Source: Hermodice carunculata (lineage: Eukaryota > Annelida > Polychaeta > Eunicida > Amphinomidae). From it: a stretch of DNA of 64,000 nt. Position 1 is the first letter of the stretch. Each line of letters opens with the position of its first letter. The stretch lies in assembly GCA_964020975.1 (NCBI GenBank), contig OZ026630.1, positions 24,458,739 to 24,522,738 on the forward strand, read 5' to 3'. The position numbers were made by a program, and so were the translations under genes. The notes under the pieces are model-generated. The model was not told the DNA's origin, made no database searches, and saw only the letters and a list, made by a program, of their open reading frames with translations. Of this stretch, positions 1 through 43,297 are shown piece after piece.

Positions 1-430
1 AACCATAAGACAGAAGAATGTCTAAAATTATATGCTGTATATTATCACCCATTTCTAAATCAGTTGCTACATAATTGTGTTCACCAAGTTTCAGCAAGAA
101 ATACTGAAACAAATTTCATAAATTTGATGCCTTATTGTTTTGATGCTCCTGTACAAAGAGAGGAATAAGCAAGATAACATGTTTAAAATATAACAGGTGT
201 TAAACTTCTCACTTAAAAACACAATTGTTGCTTTGTCTGGTAAACTGAAGTCAACTGTCACTTGGAAGTGGTAGCTTGTGCCAGAACTTTGATAAATATA
301 TTGGATATAATTGTGTTAGATGCTATGTTTGTACTTGTTCACTTGTTAAGTGGATAATTTGCTGAAAATCAAGGTCTTCTGCATGTGATCAAAATATTTC
401 ATAGATGTCATGTCTGCATAATTTGGTTGG
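1..430. other. Intronic sequence, nothing recognised
   Basis: AT-rich sequence upstream of the first visible receptor exon. No reading frame with EGF cysteine spacing, no splice-flanked domain and no repeat ends were seen. Confidence 0.5.
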
Positions 431-860
431 GAATTCCTTTTATAGCTTTGCTGACCAAAGGTCACAGAGCTTATGTGACCACTCATGTCTGTCCATCCGT
501 CCGTCTGTCCGTAAACTTTTGCTCGTTAGTGCCATAATGTCCACAGTTTTCAAGTTAGCCAAATATATCTTTCAGGACGTATAGGGTTTATGAAAATCTA
601 GGCCGCTTTTGATATTAGTGGCGCCACCTACATTATTATGTAATACAGGGGTCAAAATATGAAAATCTTGTGAACACTCTAGCATCTTTAATTTTTGGTG
701 GATCTTCACCAAATTTGGTGGGATTGTTAGGAGGTCAAAGTCGAAGTTGGTAATGATACTGGTGGTGCCACCTATAATTTGATGGAAATTATGAGCCAAA
801 ATATTTTTAAGATGTAAAAGTCCACATTTGGAAAAACAATTGGATAAGACTTGCCAAATG
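430..860. repeat. Dispersed repeat with tgtccatccgtccgtctgtccgt motif
   Basis: Contains a cluster of 'ccgtc/tgtcc' steps near 490-512 followed by 'ggcgccacctacattattatgtaat' type text. Related text (ggtggcaccacctatagta) recurs at about 1735-1965. Such repeats are common in bivalve genomes, which is part of the organism inference. No ends or coding capacity are seen. Confidence 0.5.
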
Positions 861-1460
861 TATATGATATTGTATTTGTGTCTTTTTGCCCAGAACCACT
901 TCCTAGTAGTCAATATCCTATTCCGCAGTTCGAACTCTTTACTCTCCATAAGCTAACCTGTCCCTGTCTAACCTGTATATATATGGAATTACTATTGTCT
1001 ATATTGCACACGTTCCTCTGTAAAATTTTGACATAGGCTGTATCAGCCCAAATAAATTAAAGGGTCTTCAGCGGGTAACTACTCAACATGTTTCGGAGCC
1101 TTTTACCCGTACACGTCTCTCTGAGTAGCGGCTCCTTGCCTAAGCTAAATATTCAGCAAAGACAACCCACATAATAATGAATAAATATGAACGTGGCAAT
1201 TGATGAATTAGCTAATTATGTGAAGTTTTGCTTGTAAATGCAGAGCTTCATATCAAAGAAGAATACCTGTCAAACAAACCATAATTACCAAATTTTCATA
1301 GTACAGGTTCAGATAAGAACAATTTGACTTACCCCTGAACCAAAATGTACCCTTTCTAGCTGGACAGCTTTTCCTAGTTAAACCATCCGCCAATGTTTAA
1401 ATGAAGTGGAAACAAGCTGGGGCATTATATGTAGACCACTGCCTGTAAAGTTGAAAAGGT
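860..1460 (-). mobile_element. Penelope-like element, truncated copy 1 (3' terminal part)
   Basis: Begins with the same terminus (tttgtgtctttttgcc…aaccacttcctagtagtc) as copies at 20586, 37908 and 45257. Only the untranslated 3' region is present. In the larger copies the RT lies further right on the minus strand, so this left edge is the element's 3' end. Broken and non-coding. Confidence 0.6.
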
Positions 1461-1734
1461 AATTTTGTAATGGCTTGGTGTAGCTTGGACATCAATGGCA
1501 AAGAGAATTAAGCCTCCAGATCAAATTGCACTCAATTACATAATAAATAAAACTGTACTTGGTGACCTTCTTTTTGGGTCACTGTAAACCAGTAATTATG
1601 GAGTTTGGCGCTTGTCCAAGTTTATTGTTTTTCCTCAATAACTCGAAAAGATATCACCCGATTTGAACAAACAGACTATATATGGAAAGCTGGACGTGGG
1701 ACGCATATTTTGAACAGTAACAATTTTTTTAATT

Positions 1735-1965
1735 CAAGTTGAAGGTCAAGGTCAAATGGCCAGTTTGAATATTGGGGTCATGTTGTGAATGCTCTGCACC
1801 CCACAATTTTTAAGATAGGCCCAAATATATGTTCAGGAGTTACAAACTGTATAAAAATCTTTGTTGACATCAATGTTGGTGGCACCACCTATAGTATTAT
1901 ATAATATACAGGTCAAAATGTGAAAATCTTGTGACTGCAGTACTGTCTACAGTTTTTAAGTTATC
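1735..1965. repeat. Second copy of the 430-860 type repeat
   Basis: Shares 'ggtggcaccacctatagtattatataatatacaggtcaaaat' type text with the first copy (about 620-660 and 755-780). Intronic. Confidence 0.45.
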
Positions 1966-2132
1966 ATGAATGAGACAAGTTCTGGTCACTAAGTTGTGTG
2001 CCATATGTTGCCTTTCTGCGTGGTCCTGCCTCCCCAAAGTGTACAATATGTAGACTACATTTAATTGTAGCACATTTGTATATTTTTATGTAACATTGTA
2101 AGACTGTAACATTGTAACATTAATTTTTTCAG

Positions 2133-33369
<31,237 letters not shown>

Positions 33370-33830
33370 CATTGACCAGATCAGCACCATCATCAGACAT
33401 TTCAAAGGAAAAAAAGACTCTAATAGGATGGATGATATTGTATATTGCATGGGTGATAAAAGAAAAATTGAAGCCCTCGGGAGTGGAGTTTTAACTTTTA
33501 TATGAATACAACAAGAGCTGTTTTGTAATCTTGTCAAAAATGCAGCTTTACCAATAATGTGCAATTATGAGTTGTGTGAAGCAATTTAACATGCATGATG
33601 GTTTTAGGACACACAAAAGCTATACATGCTTTGCTCAAGTATGTCAGTGTCAAACTAGGTCATAGATAACATCTTTGCTCCATTTCCTTGTGTTAATCTA
33701 TGCTAATTGATCTGAAAAGAAGACTCTTTTACCAATCAAGAGCCTCTTAGTCACTGATTCTGCTCATCTTATGCCTCCAAAGTTTAACTGTATATTGGAA
33801 ATAGGGAAGTGAACAATGCATTTTCTGCAG
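33370..33830 (+). other. Probable 3' untranslated region of the MEGF-like receptor
   Basis: Follows the stop codon of the terminal exon with no further coding frame. No clear polyadenylation signal was found before the MITE copy starting near 33830, so the transcript end is not fixed. Confidence 0.5.
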
Positions 33831-33978
33831 CACACTTTGGGTGCTGAGGAAAGCTGTTGACCTTGAGTATTATATTCTATGTAATTACAGACATGCTGGT
33901 TCTTGAATAAAATGTGTTTTTACAGGGAGCATGAATTCAGCACCCTTATTATAATTCAGGTCAGTTCATGTTAAGTAG
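33830..33978. mobile_element. TTAA-type MITE, 5'-incomplete copy
   Basis: Matches the right two-thirds of the 8278 and 24585 copies (gaggaaagctgttgacct, catgctggttcttgaataaa, gcacccttattataattcag), ending gttaag. It carries an AATAAA at about 33905 that could serve as a poly(A) signal for the receptor. Confidence 0.6.
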
Positions 33979-33982
33979 TTAT

Positions 33983-34640
33983 GCCCACCCCCCTCCAAAG
34001 GAGGAGGAGGCATATAGCCATTACTTTGTCCATGTGTGTGTTTGTGTGTCTGGACTGACAGTTTTGGCATGATAACTCAGAAATTTTTTTGTTTGGGACT
34101 TTCATATTGCATATGCATATAGTCCTGAATAAGGTCTCAGAGGAGGTCAAAGATGGGTGACCTTGACCCAATTTCCCAGGTCACAGACCCATTTTAGTGA
34201 ATTTGGTTTTCACCTGATAACTTGAAAAGTTTTTGACATAGGCCTGTCAAATTGCAGGTGATTACATTCCTACATAAGGTCTTGGACGAGTTGGAAGATG
34301 GGTGACCTTGACCCAATTCCCAAGGTCACAGAGCCATTTTTGTGAATTTGATTTGCATCTGATAATTAAAACATTTATGACATAGGCCTTTCAGATTGCA
34401 TATGATTTTAGTGCTGCATACGGTCTCAGACGAGTTTGAAGACAGGTACCTTTGACCCATATTCCAAGGTCACAGAGCCATTTTAGTGAATTTGTTTTCA
34501 AGCAATAAGCTGAAAAGTTTTTGACATAGACCTTTCTTATTGTACTTGGTTTTAATTCTGCATAAGGTCTGAGACAAGTTGGAAGGTAGATCACCTTGAC
34601 CCAAATTCCAAGGTCACAGAGCGAGGTGGGGGGGGGGGGT
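33983..34640. repeat. Dispersed 'gaccttgacc' repeat, copy 3
   Basis: Begins 'atgcccaccc…ggaggcatatagcc' like the 10924 copy, then four ~110-bp blocks of 'gaagatgggtgaccttgacc…aaggtcacagagccatttt'. Ends at a poly-G run near 34627. Confidence 0.7.
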
Positions 34641-34699
34641 ACTGTTATCTGGCTATAGACAAGTTGCAAGCCAATTAGCTAGGTTTAGGGGCCTACCTG

Positions 34700-36190
34700 T
34701 ATAATTATAATGGTATAAGGCTGTAAGGTGTGTGATGGGTTTCATTTAAAGTTTTATTTTGTAATGAAATTTAATTTTAAATAAAATACAGGAGACAGTC
34801 CAGTGAGACTTGTGCAAGTCTATCAATTAACCAGACAACTGATCTGCTTGTAACGATGTAATACAGAAAATATTATGGCAGGATTACTGGAATTTAGATG
34901 GTGTATAAATTCTGAGAGTTCTTCACAATATAGCAGTGTGCTGAAGATCTCATCAATGAATCACACCCATGCTGTTGGTTTTGAAGTGTACTTGGACAGT
35001 GTCTTTCTCCAAATGTGCCATGAAAATATCAGCTCAAGGTCAGTGCCACTCTTGTTCCCATGGCTGGTACACAAATTTGGAGGTAGTGTTCTCCAGTAAA
35101 ATCAGAATAGGCAAGGTAAAGATCAACTGGTTCATGAGGGTTCTCAGTAGAGGGCTCTGTAGGCAGGTGGGCCAGGTATGTGTATTTCCATTAGTTTGCA
35201 TTGTAATTTTCACCTTTAACTTTAAAGCCATTCTGCCAAGAAACATCAAATTAGTTGTGGCAAATGGTTGCATATTCATGATATTGGTAAAATGGTCCTG
35301 CAGATTTGACAAATTTTGCTGCAAAATTATTCATTGTATTGAATGTTACTTTATCATAGGATATTCTGGGAATACACACCTCCAGCCCACAAGAATTTTG
35401 TGTGTTGGGTTGTGTATTTAGCCAAATACACATAAAATTGCTACTTGTTACCTCTCCTATTATTGCAGTGCAATAAGTGTAGTGGAAAAATGATATGTGT
35501 AACTCATGGTTTTTGATCAGTTGATCTGTTATGCAACACAAAAAAAAATCTTGAGGGGTATGTCAGTAAATATCAAGCCTTTGTTGCACAACCTGATTCT
35601 CTCACAGGTAATGAACATCAGGCTGTATAACAGTCCTGTCTCCTTGCATGAATAAATACAGAACCTAATTAATTACTTGCCTGCCTGGACACATCAGATT
35701 ATATGGGTGTCAAGGGTTACCACAAGGCTCCAGTATAACGTGCATGTATTTAACCTTTTAACTCAGTTTGTCTAATGTTTATAATGTGCTTAGTATAATG
35801 TACTAAATGTGCTTAAACTTAGTCAACCATTTGGGCATTTTAATGGCATGAGGTGCATCGGATATATACATATGCATATATATATACATATACATTTATA
35901 CAGACATGCAGAACTGGTTCAACTCAGAGATTTGAAAGTACTTATGCAGCCTAGTAAGATATGTCAATGGACAAATTCAAATATTAAAAACCTTATTGGT
36001 AATTTACAGTTTCCTTATTTCATTCTTAAGTCGCACATTGTGTGAATTTTTGGAATAAAACCTTTGTCGGGAGAAATTATTCTTGTGACTGTCAACATGA
36101 ATCTTTACTATTTTGTCCATAAAACCTACTTAAATGCTGGTCCTGCAAAAGTTGTTTTGTGTGTGTGTCATGTCCTGTCTTGGAGAAGAC
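34700..36190. other. Intergenic sequence, nothing recognised
   Basis: AT-rich, no conserved frames or splice-flanked domains. A short TA-rich microsatellite lies near 35860-35895. Could include distal 3' UTR of the receptor. Confidence 0.4.
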
Positions 36191-36199
36191 TTATGTTGC

Positions 36200-36442
36200 A
36201 TTACTGTATTGATGTGGCACTCGCACATAACTACCTCCATTGAACCATTCTTTTTAGGAATGGGGATTTGGTCAAGTGGATATGTGCGTTTCTCATTTCA
36301 GCTAGGCGACTGGTGCCAAAGGTTGCAGGTTCGAGTCCCCGAGTCCCGCTCCGAACATAAAATATATATTTTCGGCATTTCCTCAATGCTGATGGATTTA
36401 AGTCCCCGATTCTGGAAATAAATGCCAACTCAGTAAATATAC
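36200..36442 (+). mobile_element. tRNA-derived SINE-like unit 1
   Basis: Contains a pol III A box (TGGTCAAGTGG, 36269-36279) and B box (GGTTCGAGTCC, 36328-36338) spaced 59 bp, longer than an ordinary tRNA and like a Ser/Leu-type long-arm tRNA. The acceptor stem does not pair well, so a functional tRNA is unlikely. Confidence 0.6.
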
Positions 36443-36670
36443 TGCATTACCATGTTGATGTGGCACTCGCACATAACTACCTCCATTGAACCATTCTTTT
36501 TAGGAATGGGGATTTAGTCGAGTGGATATGTGCGTTTCTCATTTCAGCTAGGCGACTGGTGTCAAAGGTTGTAGGTTCGAGTCCCGCTCGTTCTGAACAT
36601 AAAATTATAAAGCAATCACAAAACATTAACTGCCTTTGTGAGTTTCTGTCCTTAGTTTTCATCTGCAGAC
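36443..36670 (+). mobile_element. tRNA-derived SINE-like unit 2 (tandem copy)
   Basis: Repeats unit 1 about 246 bp downstream, including 'gatgtggcactcgcacataa'; A-box-like TAGTCGAGTGG (36515-36525) and B box GGTTCGAGTCC (36574-36584), again 59 bp apart. Confidence 0.6.
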
Positions 36671-37905
36671 TTGTCACAGTTAGTTATTCAGTGCAATAGT
36701 CATACCAGTTAACCTCAGTATTTTTACAGCGTGTACTTGTATGTTGAATGCGTGCCTGCAGCAGGGTCCAGACAAATCAGTGATGCAATAGACCACAATA
36801 GTAATGGTGAGTCACTGGACCATGTTTATTGGACCAGTAAAAAAACCAAAAATCTCAGGCAATATGTATGTAAACATGTGGTCAATACATCGTTGCTAAA
36901 CTGACACATTTGAAGTTCAGACATGCAAGTAAATGTGGATAAGACAAGACTTGGTAAAAGTTGACTTTTTATACTAGGTACTTAGTAAACCAGCCTGCCT
37001 GTTGTCCTTACAAGTGCCTCGTAGAATTGCCTGGGTGTCTATACTCCTGTGCAGAGTCGAGCAGAGTTTTTCATGAACAGAATTTAAGGTCAAACACAGC
37101 AACAGGAAAAACAAACTATGTGCATTTAATTTTGAGAAGGAAAAGGACTTAACAGCTGTGACTTAATTTTTAAGATTTTAGCGAAGAGGACAGTGCTTTG
37201 CAGGTTAAAGTGTTCATTTGATAAGCTTGGAGGTTTTAGGACCCATCAAATGGCAATATTTCGTTTCCAACACATGCTTACAAAGATTACCAAATTAAAA
37301 TTTTGAAACCTTTATAGGGTGTATGATTAATTGCAAAAATATGAGATTAAAGAAAAATTATCTGCCATGCTTAAGTAATTTGAATCATTTGTATATTTTT
37401 TACATAAATTAACATTTTTAATTGATTTTATACACATTTCATCAGAGTCCATGTAAAATTACGCAATATAAAAATCATATACAAGTAAAAATATTTTTAC
37501 TTGTATATACATGACTAAGATATTACGTAATTGTGTATATTATACAAAACGTTGACACGTTATGTATAACTGTAAATACAGAGCTTTATGTGTGTTCATG
37601 TTGGGTATAGGTTCTTCTAAACATTTTGATACGTTCATCCATTTTAGTTTTAAAATACTTAAATATATTCATGCATAAAGTCTTGACAAATGAGTATCTT
37701 GCCATGATTTATTTTTATGTGCATGGGAACAGGTACTTGTTTTACAAATACAAAAAATCTGTAAATATATGACAAAACTAAATTCTGTAAATATAAGAAT
37801 CATGCACATAAAGGTGAACATTTATAAACATAATGGAATCTGTCTAGTCCTTTAGTGAAGAGTGTGCAATTTTATGTGATGATCAATAAAAACAAGTACA
37901 ACATA
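36670..37905. other. Intergenic sequence, nothing recognised
   Basis: AT-rich; no domain, RNA gene or repeat end recognised. Confidence 0.4.
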
Positions 37906-37907
37906 TA

Positions 37908-40500
37908 TTGTAGTTGTGTCTTTTTGTCCAAAACCACTTCCTAGTAGTCATTACCCTATTCCGCAGTCCGAACTCTTTACTCTCCATAAGCTTACCTGTC
38001 CCTGTCTCACCGATATACATATAGAAGTACTGTTGTCAATATTGCACACGTTCCTCTGTAAAATTTTGACATAGGCCGTATTAGCCCAAATAAATAAAAG
38101 GGTCTTCAGCGGGTAACTACTCAACATGATTCGGAGCCTTTTAACCATACATGTCTCTCTGAGTAGCAGCTCCTTGTCTAAGCTAAATATTCAGCAAAGA
38201 CAACCCACATAATAATGAATAAATATGAACGTGGTAAATGATGAATTAGCTGAATACGTGAAGTTTTGCTTGTAAATGCAGAGCTTCATTATGAATGAAG
38301 ACTACCTTTCAAACAAATCATAATTACTAAATTTGTATAGTACAGGTTTAGAGAAGAACAATTTACCCATACATGTCTCTCTGAGTAGCAGCTCCTTGTC
38401 TAAGCTAAATATTCAGCAAAGACAACCCACATAATAATGAATAAATATGAACGTGGCAAATGATGAATTAGCTAAATACGTGAAGTTTTGCTTGTAAATG
38501 CAGAGCTTCATTATGAATGAAGACTACCTTTCAAACAAACCATAATTACTAAATTTGTATAGTACAGGTTCAGATAAGAACAATTTGACTTACCCCTGAA
38601 ACAATATGTACCGTTTCTAGCTGGAGAGCGTATCCTAGTTAAACCATCCGTCAGTGTTTAACAGAAGTGGAAACAAGCTGAGGCATTATATTCAGTCCCA
38701 GTGATTGTAAAATATACAGTTGCAGCTGGACCACCTGTACAAACCTAGGAAATCCTAACAAGGACTACAACAATGTACATCCTGCACCAGACATATAAAA
38801 CAAACTCCATGATGACATCTACTCCTCAAACAATTAATCTCCATTTTACTGCCAACCCTGAGTCAATGTATCAACGTAATGTGTCAGGTTTGTGACATTC
38901 GAGAAAATACTGTCAATTTTGAGTAATTTTTTAATGTTGAGTAAATGTGCATTTAGGCATGTCAGAAGAGAATTAAAGTCATGAGCATTTATGCCAAAAA
39001 CATGTTATCAAAACAATTTTTTTTAACAGTATTTTATGTACAATTAGGCAAACATGTAACTGTCGTAGGCCGCTGCTTGCTACCGATAGCCTCAGGGGGG
39101 TTTAACTTGACAGAAAACATGTAAGCCTAAAATTTCTGAAAGTGAATATTAAAACAGAAAGATGCCAAAAGATAAAGTTAAGTGGCAAAACAGACAAGTC
39201 TAAAAACTGTAAATTATAGTGGCCAAACTTTCTTATAATATTTGGATATTAACAGTAAAATTATAGGGCAAGTCAGAAAGGAATGAACGTCATTTGTATT
39301 TAAGTCCAGAGAATGCAATGAAAATACTAACCAAATATCAAGTACAATTAGGCAAGCTTGTAACTGTCGTAGGCCGCTACTTGCTACCATAGCCTCTGGG
39401 GGTTTAACCTAACAGAAAACAAGCTTGCCTAAAATGTCTGAAAGGTGAACATTAAAACAGAATGATGCCAAAAGATAAAATTAAGTAGCAAAACAGGCAA
39501 GTCTAAAATCTCTAAAATTATTGAAGCGAAACTTTCTAACAATCTCGGGATATTTACAGGAAAATTTGAAGAAATATTTGATGAAAAGTACATCTTTGAG
39601 TCCTCTTGACTCAAGTTTATTGTAAATAAATTTGGTTCTAGATACAAAGTCCTGAAATTTAGAACAAATACGACCAAACCTCAAAATCTGTGACAAAAAC
39701 GTAGTATATCCAATAGTACCCGAAATTTTACTGTCCGGGAAAGGATAATTAGCTAGTCAAAGTTAAACTCATCTATTTTGTGATTGACTTTAATACAAAA
39801 CCTGTCATTAGAGACCTGAATATCCAAGTTCAAAAACACATCTCTGAAACCATCTAAATTGTTAGCGTCCAAAGGGATATCTTTTGGGTAAATTTCTTTA
39901 GCAATTTCACTGAAATTTTGTACATTTACACAAGCAATGTCAGCAATATATCTTGCGTTGTATGATGATTTTCTAGCCATTTGAAGGTCCTTTTTACATC
40001 CATTTATCCATATACGTAACTTCAAGCCAGATTAAATACAAATCTGCCAGTAAAGGGGAGCAGTTGCTACCCATTGGAATGCCTTTTATTCGTTGAAAAA
40101 CCAATGGTCCGCATTGAACAAAAGTATTATCCAAAAGAAATTTTATAGCATCTATCAAAGTTTCAACACTGTAAGATTTTACGTTACTTTTTGAATATTT
40201 ATTGCGTGACCAATATGCTTTCTTTGTATACGAATTAATGTTTATGTATGGTTTACCATTATACTTAAACATTTTGCTTATTAATTCTGAAAGTGAACTT
40301 TTGACTTCATCTATGGGTAGATTTGTGTACAGTGTAGAAAAATCAAAGCATTTTATATTTTTTGCTTTTACAACTTGATTTTAGATACAAACTCGGGAGA
40401 ATTGCTAATACTCCAAAAACAATTTATTTCACAGTTTCTAGAAATTGCATTATTTCACAGTTTCTAGAAATTGCATTACATTTACGAAAATGATTCCTTA
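37908..40500 (-). mobile_element. Penelope-like element, large broken copy with RT remnants
   Basis: Minus-strand remnants of a reverse transcriptase (GIPMGSN…LLADLYL type core at about 40040-40110 and downstream thumb-like pieces to about 39480), followed by a long non-coding 3' region ending at the shared terminus near 37908. The non-coding region has an internal 222-bp direct repeat (about 38147-38590) and a ~304-bp one (about 39054-39500). Class assigned from the style of the RT; no endonuclease part seen. Clearly inactive, several breaks, 5'-truncated. Confidence 0.65.
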
Positions 40501-40535
40501 TTGCAGTCAATATATATGTTGTCTTAGTTATTATT

Positions 40536-40568
40536 AAATGTGGGGTGGGGTGGGGTGGGAGTGGGTGC
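40536..40568. repeat. ggggt simple repeat
   Basis: gtggggtggggtggggtggg stretch. Confidence 0.85.
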
Positions 40569-40579
40569 CATAGAACATG

Positions 40580-42030
40580 AACAACTGCAGTTACATGTGA
40601 AATATTGCCAAATGTGTTTGGCAGAATACTGTTGCACAGTAAAACAAAGGAACAGAATTAAATATTTATTTTATACCTTTTGCCTTGTATCTTCCAACTC
40701 ATTAGCTTGCATATATTATAACACACTCGAGAACCTACCATTCGCAGATGGCACATTTTCGGTGGCAGCCAGCGGCACTCTGCGGCGATTAGAGGCACTG
40801 CCGCTCTCTGCCGCACTGTGCCGTTGTCATATTTGACCTTGAACTTAACTCTTGGTAATTACAACAGTCTGAACGTCTTTATGTTTAAAATAAAAACAGA
40901 AATGTAAATTGATCGTTGCAATATTTCATATACTTCTGAAGAATAAGAGAAATGACAACATGCTATATGCAGTGACATTAGAATAAATACAATAATATAC
41001 AGATATGTAATAAAAAAGGACGGAATGCACACTATTTGTGGCCGTGCCATTTATACTGCATAAGCATTGATTTTCCCGGAATTTGTCCATACCAGTACTG
41101 TTCACGAAAGTACAAATGGCTAATTTTTTGCCTGATGCATTGTGTCTTAAAAGAGCGGTCAGTAGCGAAAGTGAAATCGGGGTTTTTAGCTCATTTGGGA
41201 CAAAATTAATTTAATATACACTACGTTCTTCTGAAACTTCACCTTGGCCATATAATTGTTATCACTTATGATTTATTCAGTAGAGTAATTATTATTAGAA
41301 ATATTGATTCTTCGATTAATTTTGGTCATTGCACATTAGGTATCTTGCCTCTGGTCAACACAAGTCTAGACTGTGGCGCAGTGTGTTCTCACTAGTACTT
41401 GTGTTTTATAACAATACAGATCATGATCACAACAACAATAATAATATCAATATTAACAACTGCTTGTCATTTACTTTTTTGCTATAGATTTATTTGTATA
41501 TGTACATATAGATCAAAATAATTGAATGGATTTCATAAGTGTCACGGATTATAAAGATTGGTCAGCTGCGAAAATGAAACCTGTGAAATTTGTATTTCTA
41601 GCTCATTCTCGACGCATGCACATGAGGGACTAAGATAAGACATAGCCCTGTTACCCAATTGTTCTTTTGAATGAAAATTATATGTTTAAACCAGATGTCA
41701 CTGATTAGCATATAACTTCCGATGTGTACTAGCTATGGTGGCTACGAGTACACGTGGACGATAAGGCAACAGAAGTCCAACACTTGATGTATTTGCGTAA
41801 TATTTAACATTTCACATAGTTATATACCACTCATCTACCATACACTTGCTATTTATCAATCAACAACAGCTTGTGTGCTTTACCCGATGCACAATTATAA
41901 ATAGTAAACATCCAATATGTTTCACGATAAGATTTTGATTGACATAAAAGTTGCGTATTGTAGTGAATGTACAGGCAAACAGTATTTCGAATAGTTTTGT
42001 CACATTCATGTGCAGATAGAAAATGTGGAC
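40580..42030. other. Intergenic sequence, nothing coding recognised
   Basis: Holds a GC-rich patch at about 40755-40830 with repeated 'gcggcact/gccgc' text and otherwise AT-rich sequence. Part may be 3' UTR of the channel gene (minus strand); AATAAA complements occur near 41273 and 41488. Confidence 0.4.
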
Positions 42031-42035
42031 TGGTA

Positions 42036-42180
42036 CAAAAATATCGTGTGCGATTTAATATTGTAAGCATATAATGAGTGTTTGTACAAAATATCGTGTT
42101 TTAATGTTGTAAGCATATAATGAGTGTTTGTATAAAATGTCGTGTGCACCGTCGTGTTGCCAGTGTATAATGAACATTTT
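42036..42180. repeat. ~46-50-bp tandem repeat, 3 copies
   Basis: Units of 'tacaaaatatcgtgt…gtaagcatataatgagtgtttg', two close and one diverged. Confidence 0.85.
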
Positions 42181-42689
42181 ACGGCAGAATGTAATATACC
42201 TACCAGAAATGGGACTATCAAATACAGCATTGGATGATAGTAGAAACAGTTATAAACGTCCACAAGTGGAATCTTTTCAATGTTGAAATTCAGCAGACTG
42301 GCACCCAGTGCATTGCAGGTCCACTCTGATGCTCTTTTTTTTGGTCTCGTTTTGCCCAAATTTTCTCAACGATCTTAACATATTGATTTCAAAATGAAAA
42401 GTTGGGCTTTTTACTTATTACTTTTTAATACTCGGCTTTTTCATTCTTGGTGCACTTTTGGTGACCCTAAAACACACATTTTCATAATTGTTGCTAGTGG
42501 AATTATCTTGGGCCGAAGATATTGTTTAAATTCTAACTGTAAGCTGAATTTTGTCAAGATTTTCCCGTAACTTTATCATTCATCAAAAGACCCCGTCACA
42601 AACATCTTACGCTTTGAGGATATATGACCTAAAAGTTCCTTTGCGCATACGACTCCGCGCCGAGAAACTCATGCATACGCATCGAAATG

Positions 42690-42895
42690 TTAACCCCTCC
42701 CCCCCCCCAAAAAAAACAAAACAAAACAAAACAAAACAAACAAAAAAAACCACAAAAAACAAAACAAACAAAAAAAACAAACAAAAACAAAACAACCCCC
42801 CCAAAACAAACAAACAAACAAACAAACATAAAAACAAACAGACTAAACCAGAAGAAAGAAAAAAAGTGGGGGGGGGGGGGGAGAAAGAAAAGACC
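42690..42895. repeat. Low-complexity A/C-rich tract
   Basis: Runs of aaaac/aaac with poly-C and poly-G patches, 3' of the channel stop codon. The open frames across it are compositional only. Confidence 0.95.
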
Positions 42896-43025
42896 CCAGA
42901 TAATTGATTTCGAGTAAATTTACATAGTATTTCCATCACTTGACCCTCATTAGTTTAAAAAACATGAAAGTATTCTGAGGTGCAATTTCGCCTGTACACT
43001 GGTACCTCAAAAACAATCGCCGGGG

Positions 43026-43297
43026 TCATATAAAACTAGGATTGTCCATGTTTTGGTTTCTTGAGTACTCTTTCCCAACTTCGTGTGAACGTTTCGGCAT
43101 GTATTCTGCACTGTAGATATCAGTATTGCGCGGTTGCCCATTTTCCACATCCCGTTGAGGGGTGGAGTCTGTGTTTTTGCTGCTTGACTCTCGGTAGAAA
43201 CATTTGAGTATCATATTGTAGATGATTAAATCAAAGAGTTCAACCATCGTCAGAACACTAGCGCCCAGCAAGAGACCCATGAAACCACCAATTTCAC
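43026..43297 (-). CDS. DEG/ENaC channel, terminal coding exon (TM2 and C-terminal tail)
   Basis: Acceptor tttcttctgaacag. It reads EIGGFMGLLLGASVLTMVEL then FDLIIYNMI: the second transmembrane helix with the GAS selectivity-filter motif. A hydrophilic tail of about 55 residues follows, ending NPSFI before the stop at the low-coordinate end. The C-terminal S-F-I fits a PDZ-binding consensus. Confidence 0.92.

Noticed and set aside
36262-36345. A functional tRNA gene
   Set aside because: A and B boxes are present, but the acceptor stem does not pair convincingly and the sequence is part of a tandem ~245-bp repeat.
42551-42939. Open frames on both strands over 100 codons (Lys/Asn/Thr-rich and Phe/Cys-rich)
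   Set aside because: Compositional artefact of the A/C-rich low-complexity tract.
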